Assembly: GCA_947631925.1 (NCBI GenBank)
Contig: CANRNE010000002.1
Location: forward strand, 62,001 to 126,000
Length of the DNA stretch: 64,000 nt
DNA from: an uncultured Clostridia bacterium
Lineage (GTDB): Bacteria; Bacillota; Clostridia; Christensenellales; Borkfalkiaceae
Direction: 5' to 3'
The notes below the pieces were generated by a model, which saw only the letters and a program-made list of their open reading frames with translations, searched no databases and was not told where the DNA came from. Below, piece by piece: positions 53,601 through 61,500 of the stretch. The number at the start of each line of letters is the position of its first letter. Position 1 is the first letter of the stretch. The position numbers were made by a program, and so were the translations under genes.

Positions 53601-53879
53601 GGGAATGGTTGTGGGGACCGCCCCTACTTCCCCGCCGCGTGTCGCCGACCAGCCGAGGAAGAAGGACCCGGGAAGCGAAGGCTCGGCCGGAAGAGAGAAG
53701 TCGTCCCCCGCCGTCCCCTCCACGATGAGGGTGGGCTGCCCGCCGTCAAACGTTCCGCCGTTCGCGTCGAACGTCACGGAGAAGGTGGGCTTGGTGCAGG
53801 CCGCGATGCCGAGCGCGAGCGCCGCCGCAAAGAGCGCGACGAGCGCCGCCATGGTAAATCGTTTTGTCCTGTTGGTCAT
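47625..53879 (-). CDS. Giant surface lipoprotein with InlB-type repeats and degenerate DGxG repeats
   Basis: A 2,084-residue predicted lipoprotein. The signal peptide ends at LGIAAC with the acylated cysteine at 28. Residues 33-103 and about 155-183 look like InlB B-repeat (Listeria-Bacteroides) units, with FDANGG, FLGW and TYYAVW, and FDGWY and LRARY. From about 330 to 1480 the protein is made of long beta-rich units in which a short D-G-x-G motif recurs (502, 617, 845, 1034, 1128, 1227, 1343), each followed by a T-Y or G-T-Y strand. A leucine-rich BspA-like part lies near 1500-1650, and a beta-rich end follows. There is no sortase motif. It is probably displayed on the cell surface; the ligand is unknown. 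AAGGAG precedes the ATG. Confidence 0.85.
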   Translation of the reverse strand: MTNRTKRFTMAALVALFAAALALGIAACTKPTFSVTFDANGGTFDGGQPTLIVEGTAGDDFSLPAEPSLPGSFFLGWSATRGGEVGAVPTTIPGQNVTYYAVWTNSNLVHMLTLTYGIEDGAIDAQTKTFPLIAGTSLAASLASVDASSGDADITFDGWYQGEVKTADGATMPAADLTLRARYTVNYTMTTYLQNADGATYGSSTSATDKGFFGEPFTCPVPTGFEIDRGHTGSSFETQRLGKGENFTVYAARRRFDVPITVGGGTSGVSEVRYAVSTYYGAELTLPAYPETPLYARLPENVYVYSWLANGKSCAPGEKVTVGSDAPITGEITFGKADLFGGQDYLFVHEGEIFLRRGTRYRKGVLDAATSVFRFEEDGKEILGGVVFAESFYYYNDTAAKEFGAYDGSDAVITFGTDHGDATYTPAKGADAVSGKISVDGKTGRYFFTPNGGGTPTEFVIDENKDGEPCFRLENPEDKGTFARLENLGDEDSYGYTVLEFDGFGFVTEHYDPALKDSPNSYEQQYFNTHDGAVGRYVRLTDWSEDELIYTLSFSDGDSYTVKLTARDDLMDLSSYRLDGIWYAYDGLLEEGMLIGGNRAAGFMLGYDANEATLVLDGFGRAIYDPSARYTEDTAYEDLVWTGTYVMREELVYGFSNSTATNGFDFSASYLWWVEYTDSETGDVSYFDIGSEHTYTVRKNFPKQYHVLGTDLEYFGASAVMNYYYGTVGQRFTDVMFWDVHGDRTEFWIYGRSSGDIWTQVIAGEAQPFWEPLATGAVTSVSEDGVYTFARTGGLLDFNGRFAFVAGEGGNLYIDILNTSDEEVEAGEEQTVFEDSETGERFWIDGYGIGHYMLSADDTDHVAVAYRDTLGDPTDEIIEVGDDGTKYGTFRSGFYRFILEDGTERCFSFHIEDDSSVTFKEADIYANLHLMAPQPYMRRPATEVYLYDAGDGKYLLGYNIDGSFTLWAGTTTAVPDAAGEYTFVIQDDDIAATFEYYTGVETDGLRFRINADGTFAFYDGAYRATSNGSTLTADGYGILTLTTPTGTTTYPYARRDDDGSRATLAYSTFADPVTTESGLVLQQAQEYYAVIDLVNGTFELGSDRAGVYYAAILSGGGIGIAGYAFELDGAGHVILSEQNGTERRGTYEETGILANGATLLDQLGITDDLVLYTFTFQEGEETEHVNVAAFHSNELSYTMDGETFLFIPFGFFFQQLESNTVEIETEDGNGYITSYGYVSYNTITISDAAYFDGVNFYVGTVLRGRYENDSFYYSERDFIFDDGRPGNVFLFEAYDENNEISDQFFFDIVEKDGVEYASLRTTDSGLFVETVGGDIGSATLLLDGHGKGTLVRNGEQTVGTVTRDTESGASSYLFTSDDLTFGFGIFLMTTNSGVTVYSFAVSNGNATMDYINSDWSMLHLDDYLTGYYVDHNGVRTAGIYTLLGERRHYVSLLPETGNLIYFTLNDTEGTFAICEDEFIVEDGVLIGYQGSGAFDEIPDGITRITRSSFPFNTWIGPTDGNTAGTLNLNEVVHLDAHAFHYVNLAYVSVYGPNVTEIGEGALAIEFYDNYAPVTIYHAVSSVNFPKVVTIGAEAFRNATITNFKFGTTLASIGDHAFSMRQNITVTFDFTAFTADELKEIELGTGVFDGLAYGDYVEDADGNRLPVGTVILLADIPTLREFWIAENWPEAIRDTASLKSVGRDYLEGYDFYSFTAEQFLRFENGRITVGGIGREHPLTTFGMYIIQEEGAQPTAFRRSEDGTTTVDIALAYANDIVTMDGHEYLRVNAAMSSITAHKYPFDAGYGQVDFSFDFFGYFNIEGNFFEGYAVHAVYVGTPSDRSAIAPTSYSYADGKLTIEFTYEGDAARAGTYTVTVDFATNTATGVYRDLRWVYSGDLTGKGSYSREDFRVLAEYDGEGELVGIRTIAQGNYMPAEGYIPWDNLDVLACAKLSDGGWVAYVEGERQMGTFATGLYHLTFGTTYVTVKELSNDGQVSGMFTPVYTDPATPAADQPYTRFTFYVIPYADGTETKYLFLLHSAERFVGGSVIDRTFTETHTDNVFDITFNGKTYHITLVEEDGGWIFE

Positions 53880-53957
53880 AGAGTATTCTCCTTGTATAGG
53901 GAATTTTCAATATGCGGAATTTTCATGCAATTATGCAAAAATTTATCGCTGTTTTCT

Positions 53958-53987
53958 ATTATACTTTATTATTTATACGCTTGTCAA
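53958..53987 (-). promoter_or_regulatory. Promoter of the giant lipoprotein gene
   Basis: TTGACA (53982-53987, minus), 18-base AT-rich spacer, TATAAT (53958-53963). The leader is about 70 bases. Confidence 0.75.
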
Positions 53988-54064
53988 GCAAAAAGCCGCG
54001 GATAGCGGGATTTCGATGAAAATAATGCGGGCACAAAGATTTTCGGCGAAATAATTTGTTTTTG

Positions 54065-54093
54065 TTGCAATTTTTTCGGAAACCTGCTACAAT
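54065..54093 (+). promoter_or_regulatory. Promoter of fba
   Basis: TTGCAA (54065-54070), 17-base spacer, TACAAT (54088-54093). Confidence 0.68.
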
Positions 54094-54124
54094 AAAGAAA
54101 AAATCTTTGGAGGACTATTCCGAA

Positions 54125-55060
54125 ATGCCTTTGGTAACTACGACTGATATGTTCAAAAAAGCATATGCGGGCGGCTACGCAATCGGCGCGTTCAACGTCA
54201 ACAACATGGAGATGATTCAAGCCATCGTCGAAGCCGCCAACGAATGCCGTTCCCCCGTCATCCTGCAGGTCTCCGCGGGTGCGAGAAAGTACGCCAATCC
54301 CGTCTATCTTCGCCACCTCGTCGCGGCCGCTGTCGAGACGACGGACATCCCCATCGCGATGCACCTCGACCACGGCGCCGACTTCGAGATTTGCAAGTCG
54401 TCCATCGACGGCGGGTTCACTTCCGTCATGATTGACGCCTCTTCCAAGCCTTGGGAGGAGAACATCGCCCTCACGAAGAAGGTGGTGGAGTACGCGCACG
54501 ACCACGGCGTGGTAGTAGAAGCCGAGCTCGGGAAGCTCGCAGGCGTCGAAGATGACGTCAAAGTGGACGCCAAGGACGCCCTCTTCACCTCGCCCGACGA
54601 AGTGGAGGAATTCACCGAGAGGACGGGCATCGACTCCCTTGCCATCGCCATCGGCACCTCGCACGGCGCCTATAAATTCAAGCCCGGTCAGGACCCCAAA
54701 CTGCGCATCGACATTTTGGAAGAGATTGGACGGCGCCTCCCCGGCTTCCCCATCGTCTTGCACGGCGCTTCGAGCGTCCCGCAGGACAAAGTCGCCGTCG
54801 TCAACCAATTCGGCGGCAGCATGCCCAACGCCATCGGCATTCCCGAGAGCGAACTGAGAAAGGCCGCCAAGCTCGCCGTCTGCAAGATTAACATCGACAG
54901 CGACCTGCGCGTCACCTTCACCGCCGCCATCCGCAAGCACTTTGCCGAGAACCCCTCTCACTTCGACCCGCGCCAGTACCTCACCGACGCCCGCGCCGAC
55001 ATGAAGGAGATGGTCAAGCACAAGATTTGCGACGTGCTCGGCTCCGCCAACAAGGCGTAA
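54125..55060 (+). CDS. fba: Class II fructose-1,6-bisphosphate aldolase
   Basis: Zinc-dependent aldolase of glycolysis. The 311-residue protein has the catalytic and metal residues of the class: D82 and H83 in HLDHG, E134 in VEAELG, H180 in GTSHG and H213 in LHGASS, plus NID near 270. The ATG at 54125 follows GGAGG by eleven bases; the frame starting at 54056 covers the promoter. It stands alone on the plus strand between minus-strand genes and ends with its own terminator. Confidence 0.96.
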   Translation: MPLVTTTDMFKKAYAGGYAIGAFNVNNMEMIQAIVEAANECRSPVILQVSAGARKYANPVYLRHLVAAAVETTDIPIAMHLDHGADFEICKSSIDGGFTSVMIDASSKPWEENIALTKKVVEYAHDHGVVVEAELGKLAGVEDDVKVDAKDALFTSPDEVEEFTERTGIDSLAIAIGTSHGAYKFKPGQDPKLRIDILEEIGRRLPGFPIVLHGASSVPQDKVAVVNQFGGSMPNAIGIPESELRKAAKLAVCKINIDSDLRVTFTAAIRKHFAENPSHFDPRQYLTDARADMKEMVKHKICDVLGSANKA

Positions 55061-55082
55061 AACCCACCCCATATCGACAAAA

Positions 55083-55117
55083 CGCCGCCCCTCGGCTCCG
55101 AAGGGCGGCGTATTTTT
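55083..55117 (+). terminator. Terminator of fba
   Basis: CGCCGCCC (55083-55090) pairs with GGGCGGCG (55103-55110), followed by TATTTTT. Confidence 0.88.
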
Positions 55118-55129
55118 ACGGAAAATTTC

Positions 55130-55783
55130 TTATTTCGTGCTGTTCATGAATTTGAGAATGGTCTCGGTGTCGCCGAAGACGACGAGCTGGTCGCCCGCGT
55201 CGAAGACATACTCCCCGTCGAGGGACGTGATGACCTCCTCCCCCTTCTTGACGGTGAGGATGTTCATGCCGTACTTCTTCCTCGGGTTGATGTCGATAAG
55301 TTTCTTCCCGCTCCACTTGTGCGGGCAGGCAATCTCGAAGATGGAATAGCGCGCGTCCACGTCGATAAAGTTGATGACGTTGGACGAGTTGAGGCGCACG
55401 GCAAGTTTCTCGGCGATATCGCGGTCGGGATAGATGACTTCGTCCGCGCCCTCGCGCAGAAGGAATTTGCGCTGAATCTCGGTGGAGGCCTTGGAGATTA
55501 CCCGCTTCGCGCCCAAATCCTTGAGATTGGACGTGATTTCGAGGGAGGACTGGAAGTCGTCCCCGATGGTGACGATGCACACGTCGAAAGACGGGATGTC
55601 CATGACGCGCAGGTTGTCCGCCTCGGCACAGTTTGCGATGAGCGCATTGGTGTAGCGCGGCGCGAGCGTGTTGATGACTTCCTCTTTTTTATCGACAATC
55701 ATCACCTCGTCGCCCATATTGAGGAGCTGTTCCCCGAGCGTCCGCCCGAACTTCCCCATGCCAATCAATAATACGGAAATCAT
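55130..55783 (-). CDS. ktrA: Potassium uptake regulatory protein KtrA/TrkA (RCK domains)
   Basis: Cytoplasmic gating subunit of a Ktr-type potassium transporter. The 217-residue protein has an RCK-N domain with the dinucleotide motif GMGKFG at 8-13 and D31 at the end of the second strand, and an RCK-C domain from about 135. It binds ATP, ADP or NAD and a second messenger such as c-di-AMP in relatives. Its membrane partner ktrB lies 808 bases upstream across a repeat block. GGAGG precedes the ATG. Confidence 0.92.
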   Translation of the reverse strand: MISVLLIGMGKFGRTLGEQLLNMGDEVMIVDKKEEVINTLAPRYTNALIANCAEADNLRVMDIPSFDVCIVTIGDDFQSSLEITSNLKDLGAKRVISKASTEIQRKFLLREGADEVIYPDRDIAEKLAVRLNSSNVINFIDVDARYSIFEIACPHKWSGKKLIDINPRKKYGMNILTVKKGEEVITSLDGEYVFDAGDQLVVFGDTETILKFMNSTK

Positions 55784-55839
55784 ATTTCCCTCCTTTTCTT
55801 TGTATCTATTTTAAGGCCTACCCCCACTGGGGGGCGCAG

Positions 55840-56590
55840 AGCGACTTCCTTGCCCACCCCTCGAGGGGTGGGTGTCACGAGCAACGCGAGTGACGGAAGG
55901 GGTGGCGCCTGTCCCTACAACACCCCCTCACCGCCTGCGGCGGAGCTTTCTCGGGCAGGTAGAGTCCTGCCCTCGGGCATCGTTCGCGCGGCAAATGCGC
56001 TCACTCACCGCAAACGCCGCGCACAGCGCACTGTGCTGTGCGCAAGGAATGCGTTTGCGACCCTCAAGGGGGTGCCAAGGAGATGAGCCGTCTATCCGCT
56101 CGACGAAAAGATTTCCGCAGGAAAGCTTTTCGCCGAAACTTAAAATTACTTGCGCGAGCAAAACCACGCTTTTTGCTTTTTTGCGTGGGCGGCAGGGACC
56201 GCCGCACGCCTCTTCGCGGAGGCCACCGCTCATGTCGCGCCGCCGCTCACAGCACCCCGTGCTGTTGAGCGAGAATTGCGGCGCTCCACTCCATTTGCAA
56301 CGCCACCGCAGGCTTATTGTCCGTTGAAACAGTTCTGCTTGCGCGGCTAAGAGTAAATGAAGGTACGAACGCCATTCCGCTCGACGAAAAGATTTCCGTA
56401 GGAAAGCTTTTCGTCGAAACTTAAAATTACTTGCGCGAGCAAAACCACGCTTTTGCGCTGCGCGCCACAATTTGCAACGCCACCGCGGGCTTATTGTCCG
56501 ATGAAACGACCGCGACGACCAGACAAATTAAGCCATCAACGTTAATTTCCTCGACGAAAAGATTTGCGAAGCAAAGATTTTCGTCGAAAC
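55840..56590. repeat. Mosaic intergenic repeat block B8 (between ktrB and ktrA)
   Basis: An 0.8 kb gap without a gene. It holds a CCACCCCTCGAGGGGTGG palindrome module, a diverged R2 (about 55946-56070), a short R3 tail with hairpin 56101-56135, R5 (56186-56289), R3 ending in hairpin 56382-56416, and a variant R3 ending in hairpin 56552-56586. Three terminal hairpins in a row make this the most compound block. The last tail ends one base before the ktrB stop. Confidence 0.83.
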
Positions 56591-56591
56591 T

Positions 56592-57938
56592 TTACCCAAT
56601 AAAAAACAAATCTATCGGCTTCTTCACAGCGACTTCGGCGCGCCGTCTGCGCATCGCGGCGGCGAGGGTCAAAATCCCCACCCTGCCCGTATACATGAGG
56701 AGAATGAGCACGATTTTGGAGAACACCCCGATGCTCCCCGTGAAGTTCCCCATCGACAGCCCCACCGTGCCGAGCGCGGAGACGACTTCGAAGAGCACCC
56801 GTAAAAATTCCCCCTGCGCATTCGGGTCGATGGCGCAGATGAGCAGCGTGGAGATGACGATGAGGGTGAGATAGGCGGCGAAGATGGCGAGCGCCTGCCC
56901 CAAGAGGGACATATCCACGCGGCGCTTGCCGATGTTGAGGTCGCGCTTACCCCGCATGACGGCGAACATACCTGCGACGACGATGATGAACGTCCCCACT
57001 TTGATACCGCCCGCGGTACTTCCGGAGCTGCCGCCGATGAACATCAGAAGGATGGTGAGGAAGGCCCCGCTCGACGAGAAGGTTTCGGGCGGCGTGGTGT
57101 AGAATCCCGCCGTGCGCGCCGTAGTGCTGTCGAAGAAGGCGCAGAGGAGCCGCTCCCAGAAGGTATACCCTTGATAGGCGGGGTTGGCATGCTCAAACGC
57201 CATGAAGAGCGCCGTCCCGCCGACGAGCAGGATGCTGTTGACGATGAGGATGATTTTGGTGTAGGCGGAGAAGCGGTTGGGGCGGAATTTGCAGTCGATG
57301 ACGTCCTGCCAGATGCAAAATCCCAGCCCGCCCACGATGATGAGCACGCACAGGGTGAGCGAGACGAGCGGGTCGGTGGCATATTTTGCGAAACTGTCCC
57401 CGCCGAGCACGTCGAATCCCGCATTGCAGAAGGCAGACACGGCATGAAAAATCGCATAATATATCCCCCTCTTTGTGCCGAATTCGGGGACAAAACGGAT
57501 GCAGAGAAGACCCGCGCCTGCGGCCTCGAAGAGCATGGTCCCGAGGACGATTCGACGGATGAGCCGCTTGACGCCGTCGAGCGTTCCCCCGCCCAGCGAC
57601 TGCAGAACGGCGCGCCGCTGGAACTGTTTGAGACCGCCCCGCACGGCGAGCAGAACGAGGGAGACAAAGGTCATAAACCCGAGGCCGCCGAGCTGAATGA
57701 GAATGAGAATGACAATCTGCCCGTACAGCGTCCAATCGACCGTCGCAAAGGGCACCAGTCCCGTGACGCAGGCGGCAGAGACGGCGGTAAAGAGCGCATC
57801 GATAAAGGACGCACTCCCCTCGCCCCTGTAAGCAGGCGGAAGCACGAGCAGAACGGTCCCCGTCATGATGACGACAAGGTACCCGAGCGCGAGGAACTGC
57901 CATACGCTCAATTTTAATTTCAACTTGGAAAATTTCAT
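56592..57938 (-). CDS. ktrB: TrkH/KtrB family potassium transporter
   Basis: A 448-residue membrane protein, the ion-conducting subunit that works with KtrA. It has four M1-P-M2 units; the selectivity-filter glycines are visible in AACVTGLVPF near 55-64, SAFCNAGFD, STTARTAGFYT and ALGTVGLSMG. It is of the KtrB rather than the longer TrkH type. The start has GAGGAACGGA upstream and a promoter at 57963-57991. Confidence 0.94.
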   Translation of the reverse strand: MKFSKLKLKLSVWQFLALGYLVVIMTGTVLLVLPPAYRGEGSASFIDALFTAVSAACVTGLVPFATVDWTLYGQIVILILIQLGGLGFMTFVSLVLLAVRGGLKQFQRRAVLQSLGGGTLDGVKRLIRRIVLGTMLFEAAGAGLLCIRFVPEFGTKRGIYYAIFHAVSAFCNAGFDVLGGDSFAKYATDPLVSLTLCVLIIVGGLGFCIWQDVIDCKFRPNRFSAYTKIILIVNSILLVGGTALFMAFEHANPAYQGYTFWERLLCAFFDSTTARTAGFYTTPPETFSSSGAFLTILLMFIGGSSGSTAGGIKVGTFIIVVAGMFAVMRGKRDLNIGKRRVDMSLLGQALAIFAAYLTLIVISTLLICAIDPNAQGEFLRVLFEVVSALGTVGLSMGNFTGSIGVFSKIVLILLMYTGRVGILTLAAAMRRRRAEVAVKKPIDLFFIG

Positions 57939-57962
57939 TCCGTTCCTCTTACGACTTTGAGG

Positions 57963-57991
57963 ATTTTATCACAAAACCGTACATTTGTCAA
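57963..57991 (-). promoter_or_regulatory. Promoter of ktrB
   Basis: TTGACA (57986-57991, minus), 17-base spacer, TAAAAT (57963-57968). Confidence 0.8.
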
Positions 57992-58059
57992 CAAAAACGA
58001 TGTCGCGCGATTGGTTTCGACGAAAATCTTTCCTGCGGGAATCTCTTGCTCAAGTTTTC

Positions 58060-58574
58060 ATTGTCATTGCGAGCGGGGTCAAGCGAAGCAGAGAAATCTC
58101 GTTCTAATCCGTCACCCTGAGCCTGTCGAAGGGTATCATTATTATCATGCGGATATGCTTCGACTTACGCTCAGCATGACGGAGTAGAATGCGCCCCACC
58201 TCAGTCTCGCTATGCTCGACAGCTCTCTCGGGCAGGTAGAGCCCTGCCCTCGGTCATCGTTCGCGCGGCGAATGCGCTCACTCTTCGCAAACGCCGCGCA
58301 CAGCGCACTGTGCTGTGCGCGAAGAATGCGTTTGCTACCCACGGAGGCGCCATGCATGCCCCCTCCCGGGGAGGGGGGTAGGGGGGTGGGTACGATTGCA
58401 AATTACTTGCCTTAGGCGGAATTCACTTCCGCCGTGGGCGTCCCCATTTGCCACGCCACCGCAGGCTTATTGTCTGATGAAACAGTAACGCTTGCGCGGC
58501 TAAGAGCGGGAGAAGGTACGAACGCCTATCCGCTCGACGAAAAGATTTGCTTTAGCAAAGATTTTCGCCGAAAA
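58060..58574. repeat. Mosaic intergenic repeat block B9 (after the large helicase)
   Basis: No gene. A TCATTGCGAG-to-GAGAAATCTC element (about 58062-58100), R1 (58111-58181), R2 shortened (58190-58396) and R3 (58415-58573) ending in hairpin 58535-58570. It stops five bases before the helicase stop codon. A reversed partial tail lies at about 58014-58045. Confidence 0.85.
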
Positions 58575-58579
58575 ACTCT

Positions 58580-61500
58580 TTACGCCAAGCTTATCCGATC
58601 CGACACCGACCGCACAAACAGCCCCTTCTCCTCGCCATAGGCGATGCACTTCTGCAGGAAGGCATACAGCCGTTCACCGCCGCGCAGGTCGGGGAAGACG
58701 CCCGAAAGCAGCGCGACGAGTTCGTCGGTGTAGAGCGCCACCCGCTCCTCAAGGGCGGCCTTGACGAGGGAGACGACCTCATACACGCTGAAGTCCTCCT
58801 CCCCTCTGCGAAGGGCGGGAGAATTGCTCTCGACGCGGAACTTCCCTATCTGCACGGCGCGGGGATTTTTATAGTAATAATCCACCCCTGCCGCGCGGTC
58901 GCGAAGGAATCCGCACCCGTCGATGAGGGCGTCGAGGCGGGCGTCCACGCGCGTCCCGCTCTTGGCAATGCCGAAGCTCATGAGCAGGCGTTTGCGCAAA
59001 AATGCGCGGGAGATGGGCTCCTCGGCGGAGACGATTTCCTTGAGCCGCGCCGCAATCTCCCCGTCGTGTTCGCCCGAGGTCACGAACGCCGCCGTCTCGG
59101 AGGCGGTCTGTGCGACGAATTTATACGGTCTTCTGTATTTGGAGAACTTCCCGTCCCGCTTCTCCGCCCCGGTGAGGCGGTCGAGGACGTCCTTGATGCG
59201 CTTAAGTTCACGCTTGGGGTTGTTGTAGTAATTGACGCAGTTGATGCGCATCACGTTCCAGTTCATGCGCTTGAGCGTCTGAATCTGCAGAATGTTTCTG
59301 TCCTTGACCGAGAAGGCCTCGGTGCCGTCGCAGAGAATGCCGAGCAGAAAGCGGTGTTTGTTCTTGGGGTCGACGACGGCGACGTCGAGTTTGAAGTCGG
59401 ACGCCCCCACGTCATAGCGGCAGTCATAGCCGTACCCCTCGAGTTCGGCGGCGATGTATTTCCCGATTCCGCCCCCCTTTCTGACGCTGTCCGCACGCAC
59501 GGCGAGCGTCGTCTTGCCCTTTTCGGCGAATTCGAGGAAGGCCTTGAGCCCCGCCACCCCCTTCGACGAAGTCTTGGCGAGGTCAATCATGGGCGAAGTC
59601 ATCGTCGAGAAGACGAGCATCTCCTCCCTTGCGCGCGAGACCGCGACGTTGAGCCGCCGCCAGCCGCCCGCCTGGTTGAGCGGTCCGAAGTTGAGGGAGA
59701 GCCGCCCCAATCTGTCGGGGCCGTAGCACACCGAGAACAGGATGACGTCCCGCTCGTCCCCCTGCACATTTTCGAGGTTTTTGATGAAGAGGGGCTCCTC
59801 GCGGTCGTAAGCCGCCCCTTCGAGGCGCAGTTTCTGAATCTCCTTGGCGAGCATGCGGTCGATGTCGTCCCGCTGTGCGGTGGAGAACGTCACGACGCCC
59901 ATGGAGCGCTTGGAGAGTTCGGGGTCGCGCAGTCTGCGCACGACCTCGGCGACGAGCGCCTCCGCCTCCTTTTTGTTGCGCTTGGTAAAGCCGCGGTCGT
60001 AGGTGCCGTCCACTTTGACGAGCCGCACCCTGCTCTCGAGCGCGTCGGGGGAAGGGAAGGTGCACAGGCGGTTGTCATAGTACATGCTGTTGGAGAAGGC
60101 GATGAGACTCTCGTGCTTGCTGCGGTAGTGCCAGAGAAGGTGCCGCTCTGGCATGCCGAGGGCGAGGCAATCGTCGAGCACGCTCTCGAGTTCCTCCGCC
60201 CCCTCGTCTTCATCGAGATAGGAGGCGCGGAAGAAGGCGGTGGGCGGGAGCTGTTTGGGGTCGCCGACGACGATGCACGCCTTCGCGCGGGCGATGGAGC
60301 CGACCGCCTCCGCCGTGGTCATCTGGGAGGCCTCGTCGAAGATGACGAGGTCGTAGGCATTGGCCTCGGGCTGCAGATACTGCGCCACCGTGATGGGACT
60401 CATGAGAAGGCAGGGACAGACGAAGGCCGACAGCGTGGGAATCTCCGCGAGCAGGGCGCGGATGCCCGACCCGCGCAGGTTGGTCTTCGCAAGGCGGGTG
60501 AAGGCGGCAAGTTCGATGCTGACCGCCCCCTCGTCCTCGGGTTTGGGAAGGCGGGCGATGAGCTGCGCGCGCAGATACTCGCGGGAAATCTTCTGATATT
60601 CTTCCCACGCGAGGCGGAACTTTTCCACCGTGTCCTCGAGGGTGCCCACCGTCATGCGGGAGAGCGCCTCGTCCTGCGGAATGTTGATTTCGAGGAAGTT
60701 TTTATAGACGTTCTTTTCGAAGCCCGCGAGCACGGTGTCCACGCGCAGCCGCCCGCTCTCGAGGGCGTCCGTGATGAAGGTGAGCCCCATCGCGGAAAGT
60801 TTCTTCGCCGTCGCGCGGTACATGCACCAGTTGGGGAGCATGTCCACGTTGTCGATGAGCGCGGAGGCCTTCTGCGAGAAGTAGTCGAGGATGTCCTCCC
60901 CGCGCACCTTGGAAGGGTCCGCCGCTGTCACGGCAAGGAAGCTCGCCTCGGCGGCAAAATAGCTCTCCGCCGCCTTTTGGCACCCCTCAAGCACGGGCAT
61001 GGTATACCCGTTTGCGGCGCGGATGCACATTTCGTTGAATGCGTCGGGGTTGTATTCGAGGAAGGTTTTCTCCGCCGCGGCATGCAGAGCGGAGAGGTCT
61101 TTGAGGAACTCCGCCCGCTTCTTATAGTTGATTTTCCCGCTACGGTCGCAGAAGTTTGCGGACAGCTTCGTGTTCTCCGTGATGCGCTTCTCGGCGGCGG
61201 CGATGTCGACGAGCGTTTGCAAGTATTTGGGCGCGTCCGCCTCGTCGAGGGGGCTCAATGCGACGCGGGAGAGCCGCTTGAAGGCGGCCTTTGCGGGACG
61301 GAACAGCTTCCAGTCCCCGCCGTTTTCGAGCAGTTTTGCAATCTCCTCCGCCCCGTCCTCGTCGACGAGGGACTTGAAGTGGCGGAAGTAGTAGGCGAGG
61401 CAGGCGTCCAGCCGTCTGTTGGCATTGAAGAAGCGGTAAAATTCCCCCACGTCCGCCCCCGCAAAGTACTTGTCGTAGCGGTGGGAGGCGAGGTCCCCCG

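Noticed and set aside
47667-54005. A 2,112-codon open frame on the plus strand opposite the giant lipoprotein gene
   Set aside because: It has no domain, no ribosome site and low-complexity charged composition. The minus-strand frame has a signal peptide, lipobox, promoter and recognisable repeats. Long antisense frames are expected in GC-rich genes; similar ones lie opposite smc and the helicase.
58212-58415. A short frame repeated in four R2 modules (about 65 residues, starting MLDSSLGQVEPC)
   Set aside because: It recurs because the DNA module recurs. Overlapping frames on both strands are equally conserved, there is no ribosome site, and copies break or extend freely at module borders.
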